From positions 9,052,001-9,116,000 of the forward strand of contig OX291551.1 in assembly GCA_946406115.1 (NCBI GenBank): 64,000 nucleotides of DNA. Reading direction: 5' to 3'. Origin of the DNA: Apoda limacodes. Its lineage: Eukaryota > Arthropoda > Insecta > Lepidoptera > Limacodidae. The translations under genes and the position numbers were made by a program. Positions 1 through 9,806 of this stretch are shown here, piece after piece; positions within the stretch are counted from its first letter, which is position 1, and every line of letters begins with the position of its first letter. Below the pieces are notes generated by a model that was given only the letters and a program-made list of their open reading frames with translations, made no database searches and was not told where the DNA came from.

Positions 1-245
1 TACTTTGGATGAACAGTGATTGATTGTCGTGCAGAGGGTGTAGTTTTGATTCGCACACTGTACAAATATTTATGTGGTAAACACTTGTGTTTGTCTTGGG
101 TCTGGGTGTATTTATGTATGATATGTATTTATTTACAAAAAAATGTTATATAAGTATTTGTGTACGTTGCTTGGTTTTGAGAGTACAAACTTTGCTTAGT
201 TTGGGACCAAATGGCGCTGTGTGATACGTCCAAATTTATTATTCT
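1..245 (+). repeat. SINE-like remnant (SINE1), module 0
   Basis: Matches 7055-7306. It has a degenerate polymerase III B-box-like stretch (TTTTGATTCGCAC) followed by a tail (TTGTCTTGGGTCTGGG, then GCTTAGTTTGGGACC, then GGCGCTGTGTG) of a kind common in lepidopteran SINEs. The ends are approximate. The window begins 79 bp beyond where a C exon would end, so the neighbouring C exon lies just outside. Confidence 0.5.
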
Positions 246-573
246 AATTTTTTTACTTTGCTTATAGTACCTTTTTTGTTACAAAAGTAATAGGGGTAAC
301 TAATTAATTTATTTTGTAACAATCCCTTTATTAGCCTAATTAAGAACCGATAACGAAGTTAATTTACTATTAGATTGTGTAACACATATTGAATTACTGT
401 AAAATAAACTTGTAAAAAAGTTCTACTCACAGAATGTCACATTGGTAACAACATTATATTAAACCTACTATATAGGTTTATACTAAACATACTTACATAT
501 TATTAGTAATTTATACCTTGGATAAGCATGCATAGGTATTTAATTATCTTCTAAAAGTATAATCTTAACTTAC
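246..573 (-). other. Intron between C and B exons
   Basis: AT-rich intron with no gene or recognised element. Equivalent stretches are 7307-7629, 13091-13418, 27909-28235, 34524-34847, 40309-40635, 48198-48524 and 54965-55288. All contain a short palindrome, CCTACTATATAGG. Confidence 0.6.
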
Positions 574-630
574 CATTTGCTTGACCTGTTGTAATACTGT
601 TTACGACAACAGTATTGCCATTGCTTCCAG
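574..630 (-). CDS. Microexon B, copy 0
   Basis: 57-nt exon between a CCGCAG acceptor (plus 631-636) and a GTAAGT donor (plus 568-573). Read with the split Ala codon it encodes GSNGNTVVVNSITTGQAN and ends in the first base of the next codon. It is phase 1-1 like every other exon of the array. The open frame, conserved splice sites and homology to exon A and to the two ends of exon C support a real exon. Confidence 0.78.
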
Positions 631-1000
631 CTGCGGAAATGTTTTGAAAGGTTAATCAATTTATAAAATAAAAAACACGAAAATTGTCCCTGAAGGAGTA
701 GTCAGTGATTTTAATGTCAAATAGTTGGGTTGAACAGTGAATGCTTCCAGTATTTATATATTACCAATCCTATATATTTTATTCTAAAATAATAAAGAAG
801 TTAACTTACTATAAGATTTTATTAAAAATATTGTATATACTGTACCTAAACCAAAGCGAAACAAAGTTCTGCATAGATATAGGCATACGAGTAAAAACAA
901 TTTTATCAAACATAAGGCATAAACATACATTAAACATTCATTTATACCTTGGATAAGAATACATGTTTTATTCTCTTATATATTTAAAATCTTAACTTAC

Positions 1001-1057
1001 CATTTGCTCGAGTCGATGTAATAGTGTTAACGGCTACACTGTTGCCGTTGTTTCCAG
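1001..1057 (-). CDS. Microexon A, copy 0
   Basis: 57 nt, acceptor TTTTCGCAG and donor GTAAGT. It encodes GNNGNSVAVNTITSTRAN after the split Ala codon. It is homologous to exon B (about half the residues shared: GNxV.VN.IT....AN) and symmetric phase 1-1. The B-to-A spacing here is 427 bp because the ~700-bp spacer found in modules 1, 2, 5 and 6 is missing. Confidence 0.78.
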
Positions 1058-1252
1058 CTGCGAAAATGATTTAAATACACTAATTACTAAAATACAATGG
1101 CAGAAACACGAATCCCGTCGCCTAAGCAGCGTTTCGAAATATTATGAACATCATGTAGATATCTTCGTATGCATGTATGTATTTGCTCTAACTTTTATTT
1201 ATTGTTAATGGGATCGGATTTTATTAGGAACTATCGTGCTTCAACTTTAGGA

Positions 1253-1435
1253 AACTACTTTGACGTTAACCAGTCGCTAAAATTGGGAGATTGTATGGAA
1301 GTTTCTATCGTGAGGTGATTTGCTGAACTTTGACTGGGCCGGTTAATTTAAAAAATAGCTGACTATGCAAATTTTCATAAAATCTCCAACTTTTGACGAC
1401 TGGTTAACGTTAAAGTTACTTAGTTCAACCCTGCC
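1253..1435. repeat. MITE remnant, module 0
   Basis: Long inverted repeat: TTGACGTTAACCAGTCG on the left pairs with CGACTGGTTAACGTTAA on the right. The outer left end is eroded; the complete form is at 19574-19770. Confidence 0.7.
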
Positions 1436-2051
1436 TAAGTGTATAATATACCCATACAATACCTATGTAAGACTATGCTATATGTAGCTGTCAACGTGAT
1501 GGATTTCTTTACAAACTTCCAATCACATTTTGCAATATATGTATTATCTTTAGGCTCGCCTACGTTATAACAAACAATTTTGTTGAGAAATAATTAAAAA
1601 AAAAAGATGAAGAAAGTTCCAACAAAAATTATCTAACTGCTAATATGAAAATGGAGCTCGAGCGAGCGCTGACCCACTTAAAGTATTCGAAAATTTGTGA
1701 ACAGGCAGTAACACATAACATAATGTTTTTTAAACTATTAAATACTAGTTCAAAATTAGTAACATATATAATGATATGTAGACGCTTTGATGAACTTCCT
1801 GCGGTATTTTAGCAATTTAAAACGAAAATAAGAAACTTCTTATTATTTTAATACTAACAATTTTTAATATCGCAACGTCTTACTGTCATAAAGTCTAGTT
1901 ATGCTATGGTTTCCATAAAGTAAAAATATTTAAATGGCTTTTTAACAATTGTCTATCTTTCAAAACATAACCAAAATCCTAAAAAAAATAATTAAATAGG
2001 TAAAAACCTATTTCTCTGAGCAGAATATAAGTTTTTCGCGTATCTTGTAAT
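1436..2051. other. Intron between MITE and LINE insertion
   Basis: No recognised gene. It contains a 55-codon plus-strand ORF (1645-1812) seen in all modules but judged fortuitous. It ends with the 45-bp LINE target sequence (2007-2051). Equivalents: 9191-9806, 15691-16244, 21620-22207, 29098-29713, 36410-37025, 42908-43462, 49387-50002, 56151-56767 and 62144-62734. Confidence 0.6.
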
Positions 2052-3653
2052 ATGAACGATGAAGGCGCTGTACCACCTACTATACCGTGGTGCGGTAAGA
2101 CCATGCCGGAAATCTCCATAACGCAGCGGGAGGTCAGGCGGGCGTTGCTCTCTTTAGACGTTCATAAGTCGAGTGGGACAGACGGTATACCAGCAGTGGT
2201 GCTTAAGCAGTGTGCTCCTGAGTTATGTCCTGTACTCACGCGCCTCTTCGCGCTTTCCTACCACACTAGGCAATTTCCGTCTCCATGGAAGACTGCGAAT
2301 GTGCACCCGGTGCCCAAAAAGGGCGATAGATCAGATCCATCGAATTACAGGCCTATCGCTATTACCTCTCTCCTCTCTAAGGTGATGGAGCGTGTGATCA
2401 ACACACAGCTTCTAAGATACCTAGAAGTACACGATCTGGTCAGTGACCGTCAATATGGCTTTCGCCACGGTCGCTCGACTGGTGACCTTCTAGTGTATCT
2501 CACACACCGATGGGCACTAGCCATTGAGAGTCAGGGGGAGGCATTGGCATGTAGCCTGGACATAGCGAAGGCGTTCGATCGGGTCTGGCACCGCGGTCTT
2601 CTATCGAAGTTGACATCTTACGGAGTGCCCGAGGGTTTGTGCAAATGGGTGGCTAGGTTTTTGTCCGGCAGACGCATACGAACCGTAGTTGACGGTAGTT
2701 GCTCTGATAGCATGGACATTAATGCTGGTGTCCCGCAAGGCTCTGTGCTGTCTCCTACGCTGTTTCTACTGCATATCAATGACATGTTGGACATCAACAA
2801 CATACATTGCTATGCAGATGACAGTACTGGAGACGCTTTTTACACGGGTCGTGCAAACATCCCTCGTTCCGTTGTGGAGGAAAACCGCGGAGAACTTGTG
2901 TCTCAAATCGAGACCACACTGTCCCAGGTCTCTGACTGGGGACGGGTAAACTTGGTCCGATTCAACCCTACAAAGACACAAGTGTGCGCGTTCACCGCTA
3001 AGAAAACTCCATTCACTGTGGTCCCACAATTCCAAAACACTCCCCTCTCCATCTCCAAGAGCATTGGGATCCTTGGTGTCGACATCTCCAGCGATGTTCA
3101 GTTCCGAGATCATTTACAAAATAAGGTGAAGCTGGCGTCCAAAAAACTTGGTGTACTCAACAGAGCGAAGCAGTACTTCACGTCGGGGCAAAGGTTGTTA
3201 CTTTACAAGTCGCAAGTTCGGCCCCATATGGAGTACTGCTGCCATCTCTGGGCAGGTGCACCCGGATACCAGCCTGGCCCTTTTGACTCGGTTCAACGAC
3301 GGGCTGTGAGAATTGTCGACGATTCCAAACTCACTTGCGGTATCGAGCCCTTAAGTCTGAGGAGAGACTTTGCCTCACTGTGTGTGTTCTACCGCTTGTA
3401 CAATGGGTTGTGTTCTGAGGAATTGTTCGAAATGATGCCCACGGCTACTTTCTACCATCGCACCGCTCGCCATCGGCAGGGAATTCATTCTCACACTTTA
3501 GAACCTAAATGGTCGCGTACAGTGCGGTTTCAGAGAAACTTCCTCCCGCGAACGCTTAAGTTGTGGAATGAGCTCCCTGCCAAGGTTTTCTGCAAGGACT
3601 ACATTCTGTATTCTGTATGGAGTTCTTCAAGAAAGAAGTTATTAGATTTCTGA
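2052..3653 (+). CDS. Non-LTR retrotransposon reverse transcriptase, 5'-truncated copy 0
   Basis: 533-residue ORF of a LINE (jockey/CR1-like group). Reverse transcriptase landmarks: NYRPIA near residue 98, QYGFRHGRST near 134, motif A LDIAKAFD near 169 (catalytic Asp170), motif B GVPQGSVLSP near 226 and motif C YADD near 254 (Asp256/257). The thumb region RPHMEYCCHLWAGAP follows. No endonuclease or ORF1 precedes it, so the copy is 5'-truncated and its ATG lies exactly at the insertion junction. The insert runs to a poly(A) ending at 3766. An 11-bp gain near 3603 (ATTCTGT doubled) shifts the frame, so the last residues differ from the 537-residue copies; 29714-31315 shares this. The 3' target duplication is lost. 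Confidence 0.9.
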   Translation: MNDEGAVPPTIPWCGKTMPEISITQREVRRALLSLDVHKSSGTDGIPAVVLKQCAPELCPVLTRLFALSYHTRQFPSPWKTANVHPVPKKGDRSDPSNYRPIAITSLLSKVMERVINTQLLRYLEVHDLVSDRQYGFRHGRSTGDLLVYLTHRWALAIESQGEALACSLDIAKAFDRVWHRGLLSKLTSYGVPEGLCKWVARFLSGRRIRTVVDGSCSDSMDINAGVPQGSVLSPTLFLLHINDMLDINNIHCYADDSTGDAFYTGRANIPRSVVEENRGELVSQIETTLSQVSDWGRVNLVRFNPTKTQVCAFTAKKTPFTVVPQFQNTPLSISKSIGILGVDISSDVQFRDHLQNKVKLASKKLGVLNRAKQYFTSGQRLLLYKSQVRPHMEYCCHLWAGAPGYQPGPFDSVQRRAVRIVDDSKLTCGIEPLSLRRDFASLCVFYRLYNGLCSEELFEMMPTATFYHRTARHRQGIHSHTLEPKWSRTVRFQRNFLPRTLKLWNELPAKVFCKDYILYSVWSSSRKKLLDF

Positions 3654-3766
3654 AGGAAAGTATCATGCGCAAGTGATACCCCTGGTGTTGCAAGCGTCCA
3701 TAGGCTACGGTGACCGCTTACCATGCAGGCTTGTTTGCCACCTTAGTGGTATAAAAAAAAAAAAAA

Positions 3767-4515
3767 TACCAAATTTGTTTCAAGTTTAAAAATAATTTAT
3801 AATAAATTAGAACCTTTTTTTAAAATGTTTTCGAACATAGTACCGTAGCTGCACTGCGCTGGATGGCAGCTCTATTTGCAACATTGAATACAACTGTCAA
3901 AATTTTATTTTAGGTTTAGTAGTTAAGACTCGGCGTTGATAAATTATTTTATATATTTATACGATTAACATATTTACCGCGACAAATATTTGCAGTAATT
4001 TTACTCTGAAGCATTTTTTTTGTGACAAATTAAGTTATCTCGAAGTAGTCACCTGGGTCAAAACAGTAAGGTTAAGTTGCAGTGCAGTTGCTATACTAAC
4101 ATAGATTCAGATTTACGTTTACTAAAAACGTTTTCATATACAATTATTTGTCCCATAATTAATGCTTTGAGTGTCGGGTGACCTGTGGCGACTACGAAAT
4201 ATTAATCTAAAAAACAAATCTTTCCTTATTGCATAAATTTGGATTTTCTGGCGTCTGAATCCGTTAGTTACTTTCTCTCTTTATAATGATAACTAGCTGT
4301 TGCTACCGGTTTCACCTGTTTCTCGCACCAGCTTTTAGAGTTTGTTTGTTTGAACTAACTTATCTTAGGAAATACCAGTCCACTGTGAAAAAAAATCTGT
4401 TTTTAATCAGCTGACCGCTTATTGTGGAAGGTAACCGAAAAATATTTTTCATATTGGTATAGTTGTATCATAAGATCATCGGTTTCAAAAACATAAATTC
4501 ACCAACTTATATGCA
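3767..4515. other. Intron between LINE poly(A) and Tc1 remnant
   Basis: No gene seen. A block from about 4171 to 4490 is absent from modules 1 and 5, where flanking ACTTTGA joins directly to TTTCAAAAA. Equivalents: 9807-10306 (short), 17993-18803, 23849-24597, 31427-32236, 37026-37524 (short), 45148-45894, 51705-52503 and 58517-59337. Confidence 0.6.
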
Positions 4516-5250
4516 CAGTGCGCTAAAAAGGGACTGATATAATAAGATCTTAATAAACGGCGCTGCGTCACCTGTAAAGCCGATTCAACTATGAAGACGC
4601 ATTCGTTATTATTTATTATTTTGTCAATGTCACAAATCTCCAAACCAAGATTATTAAATTCTTAAAAAGACTCTTCTGCTGGGTGGCAGGTGGCGATTCG
4701 AAGAGGAATGACCTTTGCTCCACCGTCACAGAACAGGTAGGCCACGGCTCATAGACACACCACAACGTGAAGCCATGATGAGGGAGTATGAGGAAAATGG
4801 ATTCGTAACGACAAACCACTACATCGGTTGATTTAACACAAGTGTGGATACTGTTTGTCGTGTTCTTCAAAGTGAGGGTCTGCATTATCGTAGGCATGCT
4901 GTTAAACCGTTGCTGACGGAAAATCATAAAAGGGCAAAGTATGAGTTCTGTTCGAAAAACTTAGATTTCTATTGGAGTGATGTCATCTTAACTGATGCAA
5001 AGACTTTGAAATCCAGCCAACATGGACGTCTAAATTTGTGGCGTCGAAAAAATACACGATATAATAGTGCTCACATAGTGCGCAATATGGAGTCCATGTG
5101 TAACATGTGGGGGTGGATAAGTGCGGCAGACCCAGGTGAACTAATCAGACTACCTAGCCGAGCAAATATTGCTTATTATGTAGAAGCCAGCGCAATAACT
5201 TTAATGATATACTTAACACTACAACACAACAACTTGACATAGTGCAGACC
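4516..5250 (+). pseudogene. Tc1-like transposase remnant, module 0
   Basis: It begins with a Tc1-type end (CAGTGCGCTAAAAAGGGAC). An open stretch at 4844-5242 encodes fragments typical of the Tc1-like DDE domain: KRAKYEFCSKNLDFYWSDV, then TDAKT (first catalytic Asp), then LWRRKNTRY, then WGWISAADPGEL. The N-terminal helix-turn-helix part is broken by stops, and the second Asp, third acidic residue and 3' inverted repeat are missing. It is non-functional and travels with the array. Confidence 0.8.
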
Positions 5251-5836
5251 GGCTCACTAAGCGTCACCAATTAATGAACGATTTATATTCTGAAAGTAGA
5301 ATATTATCTTATTTATATCTTAAGGTAAAGCAAAACAAACTGTTCGTAATGGAGCTACTCGAACTTTCAATTATTGATAAGTAATCAAAACTACAGTATT
5401 GTCAAAATTGCAAAACGCAATGAACCCGCCTCATTTGATCTTACATATATACCTAACATATATAATACAATAAACACAAAACAAAATATAAAAAAAAAAA
5501 ACATTACTGAACCCACAGAGTCTACCAGATTCAAATGTTGCGTCGGGCACTAGACGCACCATGTCAATGAGACTCGGGGCCTCGACAATTTGAGCTAGCG
5601 ATTAATGTATTAAATGGTCGAAATATTGATCGTCTTACTGTAGCAAACGTTATTCTTACTAATTCTGTTAACCACGACATCTAGTTTTGTGAACGAGAAC
5701 GATAATAGAATTTGAGGTAACATACAATTTTGCAGCTAAGTGTACACATTGGGTATGCATACTGACATATTCATACATAGAACAATTAGAATACAAACAA
5801 TGAGTACAAAGATTAAAAATCATATTCTTTACTTAC
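5251..5836. other. Intron between Tc1 remnant and C exon
   Basis: No gene recognised; AT-rich sequence adjoining the GTAAGT donor of exon C. Equivalents: 11041-11626, 32971-33555, 38259-38843 and 53241-53828. At 25336-25600 and 46631-46897 about 320 bp are deleted. Confidence 0.55.
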
Positions 5837-6976
5837 CATTTGCTTGAACCGTTGAAATCGTGTTAACGTTTACAGTGTTGCCGTTGTTATTATTATTACT
5901 ATTGCCAGTGTTGTTTGGTGTTCCACTATTCGCTGATCCAGTTGTGTTGTTAGGAGAACTGCCATTTGGAGATGTAGTGCCGTTACTGTTGGTGTAGTTT
6001 GATGCTCCGTTTCCTGGCGTTGCTGTACCGTTGTTGGGCGCAACAGATGAGGTAACCGTGATGTTGCTATTGCCAGTGTTGTTTGGTGTTCCACTATTCG
6101 CTGATCCAGTTGTGTTGTTAGAACTGCCATTTGGAGTTGTAGTGCCGTTACTGTTGGTGTTGTTTGATGCTCCGTTTCCTGGCGTTGCTGTACCGCTGTT
6201 GGGCGTAACAGATGAGGTGACCGTGACGTTGCTATTGCCAGTGTTGGTCGGTGTTCCACTATTCGGTGATCCATTTGTGTTGTAAGGAGAATTGCCATTT
6301 GGAGTTGTAGAGCCGTTACTGTTGGTGTTGTTTGATGCTCCGTTTCCTGGCGTTGCTGTACCGCTGTTGGGCGTAACAGATGAGTTGACCGTGACGTTGC
6401 TATTGCCAGTGTTGGTCGGTGTTCCACTATTCGGTGATCCATTTGTGTTGTAAGGAGAACTGCCATTTGGAGTTGTAGTGCCGTTACTGTTGGTGTTGTT
6501 TGATGCTCCGTTTCCTGGCGTTGCTGTACCGCTGTTGGGCGTAACAGATGTGGTGACCGTGACGTTGCTATTGCCAGTGTTGGTCGGTGTTCCACTATTC
6601 GGTGATCCATTTGTGTTGTAAGGAGAACTGCCATTTGGAGTTGTAGTGCCGTTACTGTTGGTGTTGTTTGATGCTCCGTTTCCTGGCGTTGCTGTACCGC
6701 TGTTGGGCGTAACAGATGAGGTGACCGTGACGTTGCTATTGCCAGTGTTGGTCGGTGTTCCACTATTCGGTGATCCATTTGTGTTGTAAGGAGAACTGCC
6801 ATTTGGAGTTGTAGTGCCGTTACTGTTGGTGTTGTTTGATGCTCCGTTTCCTGGCGTTGCTGTACCGCCGTTTGTTGTTACAGTTGGCATAACCGTGTTG
6901 TAACTATTACCAGTGTTGGTAGGTGTTCCACTATTTGGTGACACCATTGTATTGTTATTCGAGGCATTGCTTCCAG
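5837..6976 (-). CDS. Long repeat exon C, copy 1 (six 56-residue repeats)
   Basis: 1,140-nt exon (380 codons) between acceptor TTTCTGCAG and donor GTAAGT, phase 1-1. It starts GSNASNNNTMVSPNSGT and ends GNTVNVNTISTVQAN. Both ends match the 19-residue microexons, so the exon looks like a microexon whose middle expanded. The interior is six copies of a 168-bp/56-residue repeat containing VTPNSGTATPGNGASNNT and TNGSPNSGTPTNTGNS. Each repeat has about five N-X-S/T sequons (NVT, NNT, NGT, NGS), no Cys and almost no charge. Unspliced read-through would stop two codons after the donor. The function is unknown. Confidence 0.82.
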
Positions 6977-7054
6977 CTGCAGAAATGTTTAAAATTTTAA
7001 TAAGTTATTTGAAAATAGAACCTCCACAAGAAGCCATCAGTTATATTGGTCAAA

Positions 7055-7306
7055 TACTTTGGATGAACAGTGATTGATTGTCGTGCAGAGGGTGTAGTTT
7101 CGATTCGCACACTGTACAAATATTTATGTGGTAAACACTTGTGTTTGTCTTGGGTCTGGGTGTATTTATGTATGATATGTATTTATTTACAAAAAAAATG
7201 TTATATAAGTATTTGTATACGTTGCTTGGTTTTGAGAGTACAAACTTTGCTTAGTTTGGGACCAAATGGCGCTGTGTGATACGTCCAAATTTATTATTCT
7301 AATTTT
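7055..7306 (+). repeat. SINE-like remnant (SINE1), module 1
   Basis: Same unit as 1-245. The B-box-like GTTTCGATTCG is better preserved here. The ends are approximate. Confidence 0.5.
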
Positions 7307-7629
7307 TTTTACTTTGCTTATAGTACCTTTTTTGTTACAAAAGTAAAAGGGGTAACTAATTAATTTATTTTGTAACAATCCCTTTATTAGCCTAATTAAG
7401 AACCGATAACGAAGTTAATTTACTATTAGATTGTGTAACACATATTGAATTACTGTAAACTAAACTTGAAACAAAGTTCTACTCACAGAATGACACATTG
7501 GTAACAACATTAAATTAAACCTACTATATAGGTTTATACTAAACATACTTACATATTATTAGTAATTTATACCTTGGATAAGAATGCATAGGTATTTAAT
7601 TATCTTCTAAAAGTATAATCTTAACTTAC

Positions 7630-7686
7630 CATTTGCTTGACCCGTTGTAATACTGTTTACGACAACAGTATTGCCATTGCTTCCAG
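7630..7686 (-). CDS. Microexon B, copy 1
   Basis: 57 nt, encoding GSNGNTVVVNSITTGQAN. Compared with copy 0 it has one silent change (GGT to GGG for Gly) and a CTGCAG acceptor. The same silent variant is found in copies 5 and 8. Confidence 0.78.
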
Positions 7687-8755
7687 CTGCAGAAATGTTT
7701 TGAAAGGTTAATCAATTTATAAAATAAAAAACACGAAAATTGTCCCTGAAGGAGTAGTCAGTGATATTAATGTCAAAAAGTTGGGTTGAACAGTGAATGC
7801 TTCCAGTATTTATATATTACCAATCCTATATATTTTATTCTAAAATTGATAAAGGTAAGTAATTTATTTTTTATCGCACTAACTCGTAAACAGTGTTAAT
7901 ATGTGCAGCTGAAGCGGGTGCTAAAACCTTAATTACTCCCACAGGCTTTTTCTTTTTATATTTTACTTTTCTTTGCGCAAAGATCACGTTTATAGAACCT
8001 ACGGGAAGTAATGACACGCCATTTCTATCAAGTGTAAAAAAAGGTATACTGTGTTCTAAATATGTTTGTTTGATGGTTGTATAGAGTAGAATGTTTTAAA
8101 TTCAGCCAAAACTTTTAATTGATAAATTCTCCAGATGTCCGTGGCACCGTGGGTAACGAGGGTTCGATTCCTGCACAAGACAAAACTTTATTATTTGTGT
8201 TTCTCTTGAGACTGGGTATTTTCCATGTATTATATGTAATTGTATCCGCTGTCTGGTATCCATAGCACAAGCTTGCTTAGTTTGAGACCAGACGGTGCTG
8301 TGTGTAATGTCTAAAAATATTTATTTCTTATATTCGATTGTGTTTTGGAGATTTATTTATTCATTCATATCATATTTTTAGCAATTGTGATGAAAAACAT
8401 TGTATAACACGATCGGTACGGAAATTACTAATTCAAGTCATTAAAGGCTTCTAAATAGTCTCTAGTTAGTAATTTTATTCTTACCACCCTTAAAACACTA
8501 TGTACTATTGTGACAACCTCCTCATTGCCCTATCGGCTTACTAAGTGCCGATAAAGATGTTAACTTACTATAAGATTTTATTAAAAATATTGTATATACT
8601 GTAAACTAAAGCGAAACAAAGTTCTGCATAGAGATAGGCATACGAATAAAAACAATTTTATCAAACATAAGGCATAAACATACATTAAACATTCATTTAT
8701 ACCTTGGATAAGAATACATGTTTTATTCTCTTATATATTTAAAATCTTAACTTAC
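7687..8755 (-). other. Long B-to-A intron with SINE2
   Basis: Long spacer form, shared with 13476-14544, 34905-35974 and 40693-41761. The other four modules have a ~700-bp deletion here between two GATAAAG copies. Apart from SINE2 no gene is visible. Confidence 0.6.
8131..8332 (+). repeat. tRNA-derived SINE remnant (SINE2), module 1
   Basis: Contains a good polymerase III B box, GGTTCGATTCC, at 8161-8171. The tail (TTGAGACTGGG, then GCTTAGTTTGAGACC, then GGTGCTGTGTG) is related to that of SINE1. Only a tRNA-like head fragment is present, so it is not a tRNA gene. Confidence 0.6.
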
Positions 8756-8812
8756 CATTTGCTCGAGTCGATGTAATAGTGTTAACGCCTACAGTGTTGC
8801 CGTTGTTTCCAG
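8756..8812 (-). CDS. Microexon A, copy 1
   Basis: 57 nt, encoding GNNGNTVGVNTITSTRAN, with acceptor TTTTCGCAG and donor GTAAGT. It differs from copy 0 by S-to-T and A-to-G; copies 2 and 6 are the same variant. Confidence 0.78.
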
Positions 8813-9007
8813 CTGCGAAAATGATTTAAATATACTAATTACTAAAATACAATGGCGGAAACACGAATCCCGTCGCCAAAGCAGCGTTTCGAAATATTAT
8901 GCACATCATGTAGATATCTTCGTATGCATGTATGTATTTGCTCTAACTTTTATTTATTGTTAATGGTATCGGATTTCATTAGGAACTATCGTGCTTCAAC
9001 TTTAGGA

Positions 9008-9190
9008 AACTACTTTGACGTTAACCAGTCGCTAAAATTGGGAGATTGTATGGAATTTTCTATCGTGAGGTGATTTGCTGAACTTTGACTGGGCCGGTTA
9101 ATTTAAAAAATAGCTGACTATGCAAATTTTTATAAAACATCCAACTTTTTACGACTGGTTAACGTTAAAGTTACTTAGTTCAACCCTGCC
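9008..9190. repeat. MITE remnant, module 1
   Basis: Same inverted-repeat element as at 1253, with the left end eroded. Confidence 0.65.
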
Positions 9191-9761
9191 TAAGTGTATA
9201 ATATACCCATACCATACCTATGTAAGACTATGCTATATGTAGCTGTCAACGTGATGGATTTCTTTACAAACTTCGAATCACATTTTGCAATATATGTATT
9301 ATCTTTAGGCTCGCCTACGTTATAACAAAAATTTTTGTTGAGAAATAATTAAAAAAAAAGATGAAGAAAGTTCCAACAAAAATTATCTAATTGCTAATAT
9401 GAAAATGGAGCTCGAGCGAGCGCTGACCCACTTAAAGTATTCGAAAATTTGTGAACAGGCAGTAACACATAACATAATGTTTATTAAACTATTAAATACA
9501 AGTTTAAAATTAGTAACATATATAATTATATGTAGACGCTTCGATGAACTTCCTGCGGTATTTTAGCAATTTAAAACTAAAATAAGAAACTTCTTCTTAC
9601 TTCTTATTTTTTTAATAATAACAATTTTTAATATCGCAACGTCATAAAGTCTAGTTATGCTACGGTTTCCATAAAGTAAAAATATTTAAATGGCTTTTTA
9701 ACAATTGTCTAACTTCCAAAACATATCCAAAATCCTAAAAAAGAAATTAAATAGGTAAAAA

Positions 9762-9806
9762 CCTATTTCTCTAAACAGAATATAAGTTTTTCGCGTATCT
9801 TGTAAT
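9762..9806. other. Unoccupied LINE target site
   Basis: A single copy of the 45-bp sequence duplicated around the LINE at 16200-16244 and 17948-17992. Here it runs straight from CTTGTAAT into ACCGAATTTG with no LINE or poly(A). It differs from filled sites by CTAAACAG versus CTGAGCAG. This module never received, or precisely lacks, the insertion. Confidence 0.85.

Noticed and set aside
1645..1812. 55-codon plus-strand ORF (MELERALTHLKYSKICEQ...) present in every module upstream of the LINE
   Set aside because: It is short. By eye, most differences between module 0 and module 1 change amino acids (F to I, S to L, M to I), there is no recognisable domain, and it is readily explained by chance plus duplication.
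2766..3113. Minus-strand ORF of 115 codons under the reverse transcriptase, conserved in all copies
   Set aside because: It is a shadow of the LINE coding strand; its conservation follows from recent duplication.
4616..4927. Minus-strand ORF of 103 codons over the Tc1 remnant, conserved in most modules
   Set aside because: The plus strand shows recognisable Tc1 transposase fragments; the minus-strand frame has no family resemblance and is a shadow.
6031..6285. Plus-strand Leu/Val-rich ORF (84 codons) within exon C, resembling membrane segments
   Set aside because: It is an antisense reading of the low-complexity repeat, with no start context or independent conservation. Its hydrophobicity is only the complement of Asn/Thr codons.
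5870..6802. Second long minus-strand ORF (310 codons, Gln/Thr/His-rich) overlapping exon C, and similar shadows in other C exons
   Set aside because: The 168-bp repeat is a multiple of three and happens to lack stops in this frame too. The splice phase of all flanking exons and the match to microexons A and B select the Asn/Thr/Gly frame instead.
5837..6976. CRISPR-like or satellite interpretation of the 168-bp repeats
   Set aside because: The repeats are directly adjacent with no spacers, keep an open frame and lie between conserved splice sites, so a repeated coding exon explains them.
8131..8200. Possible tRNA gene because of the GGTTCGATTCC B box
   Set aside because: No complete cloverleaf or acceptor stem was found, and the tail is SINE-like. 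The B box is mutated in two of four copies.
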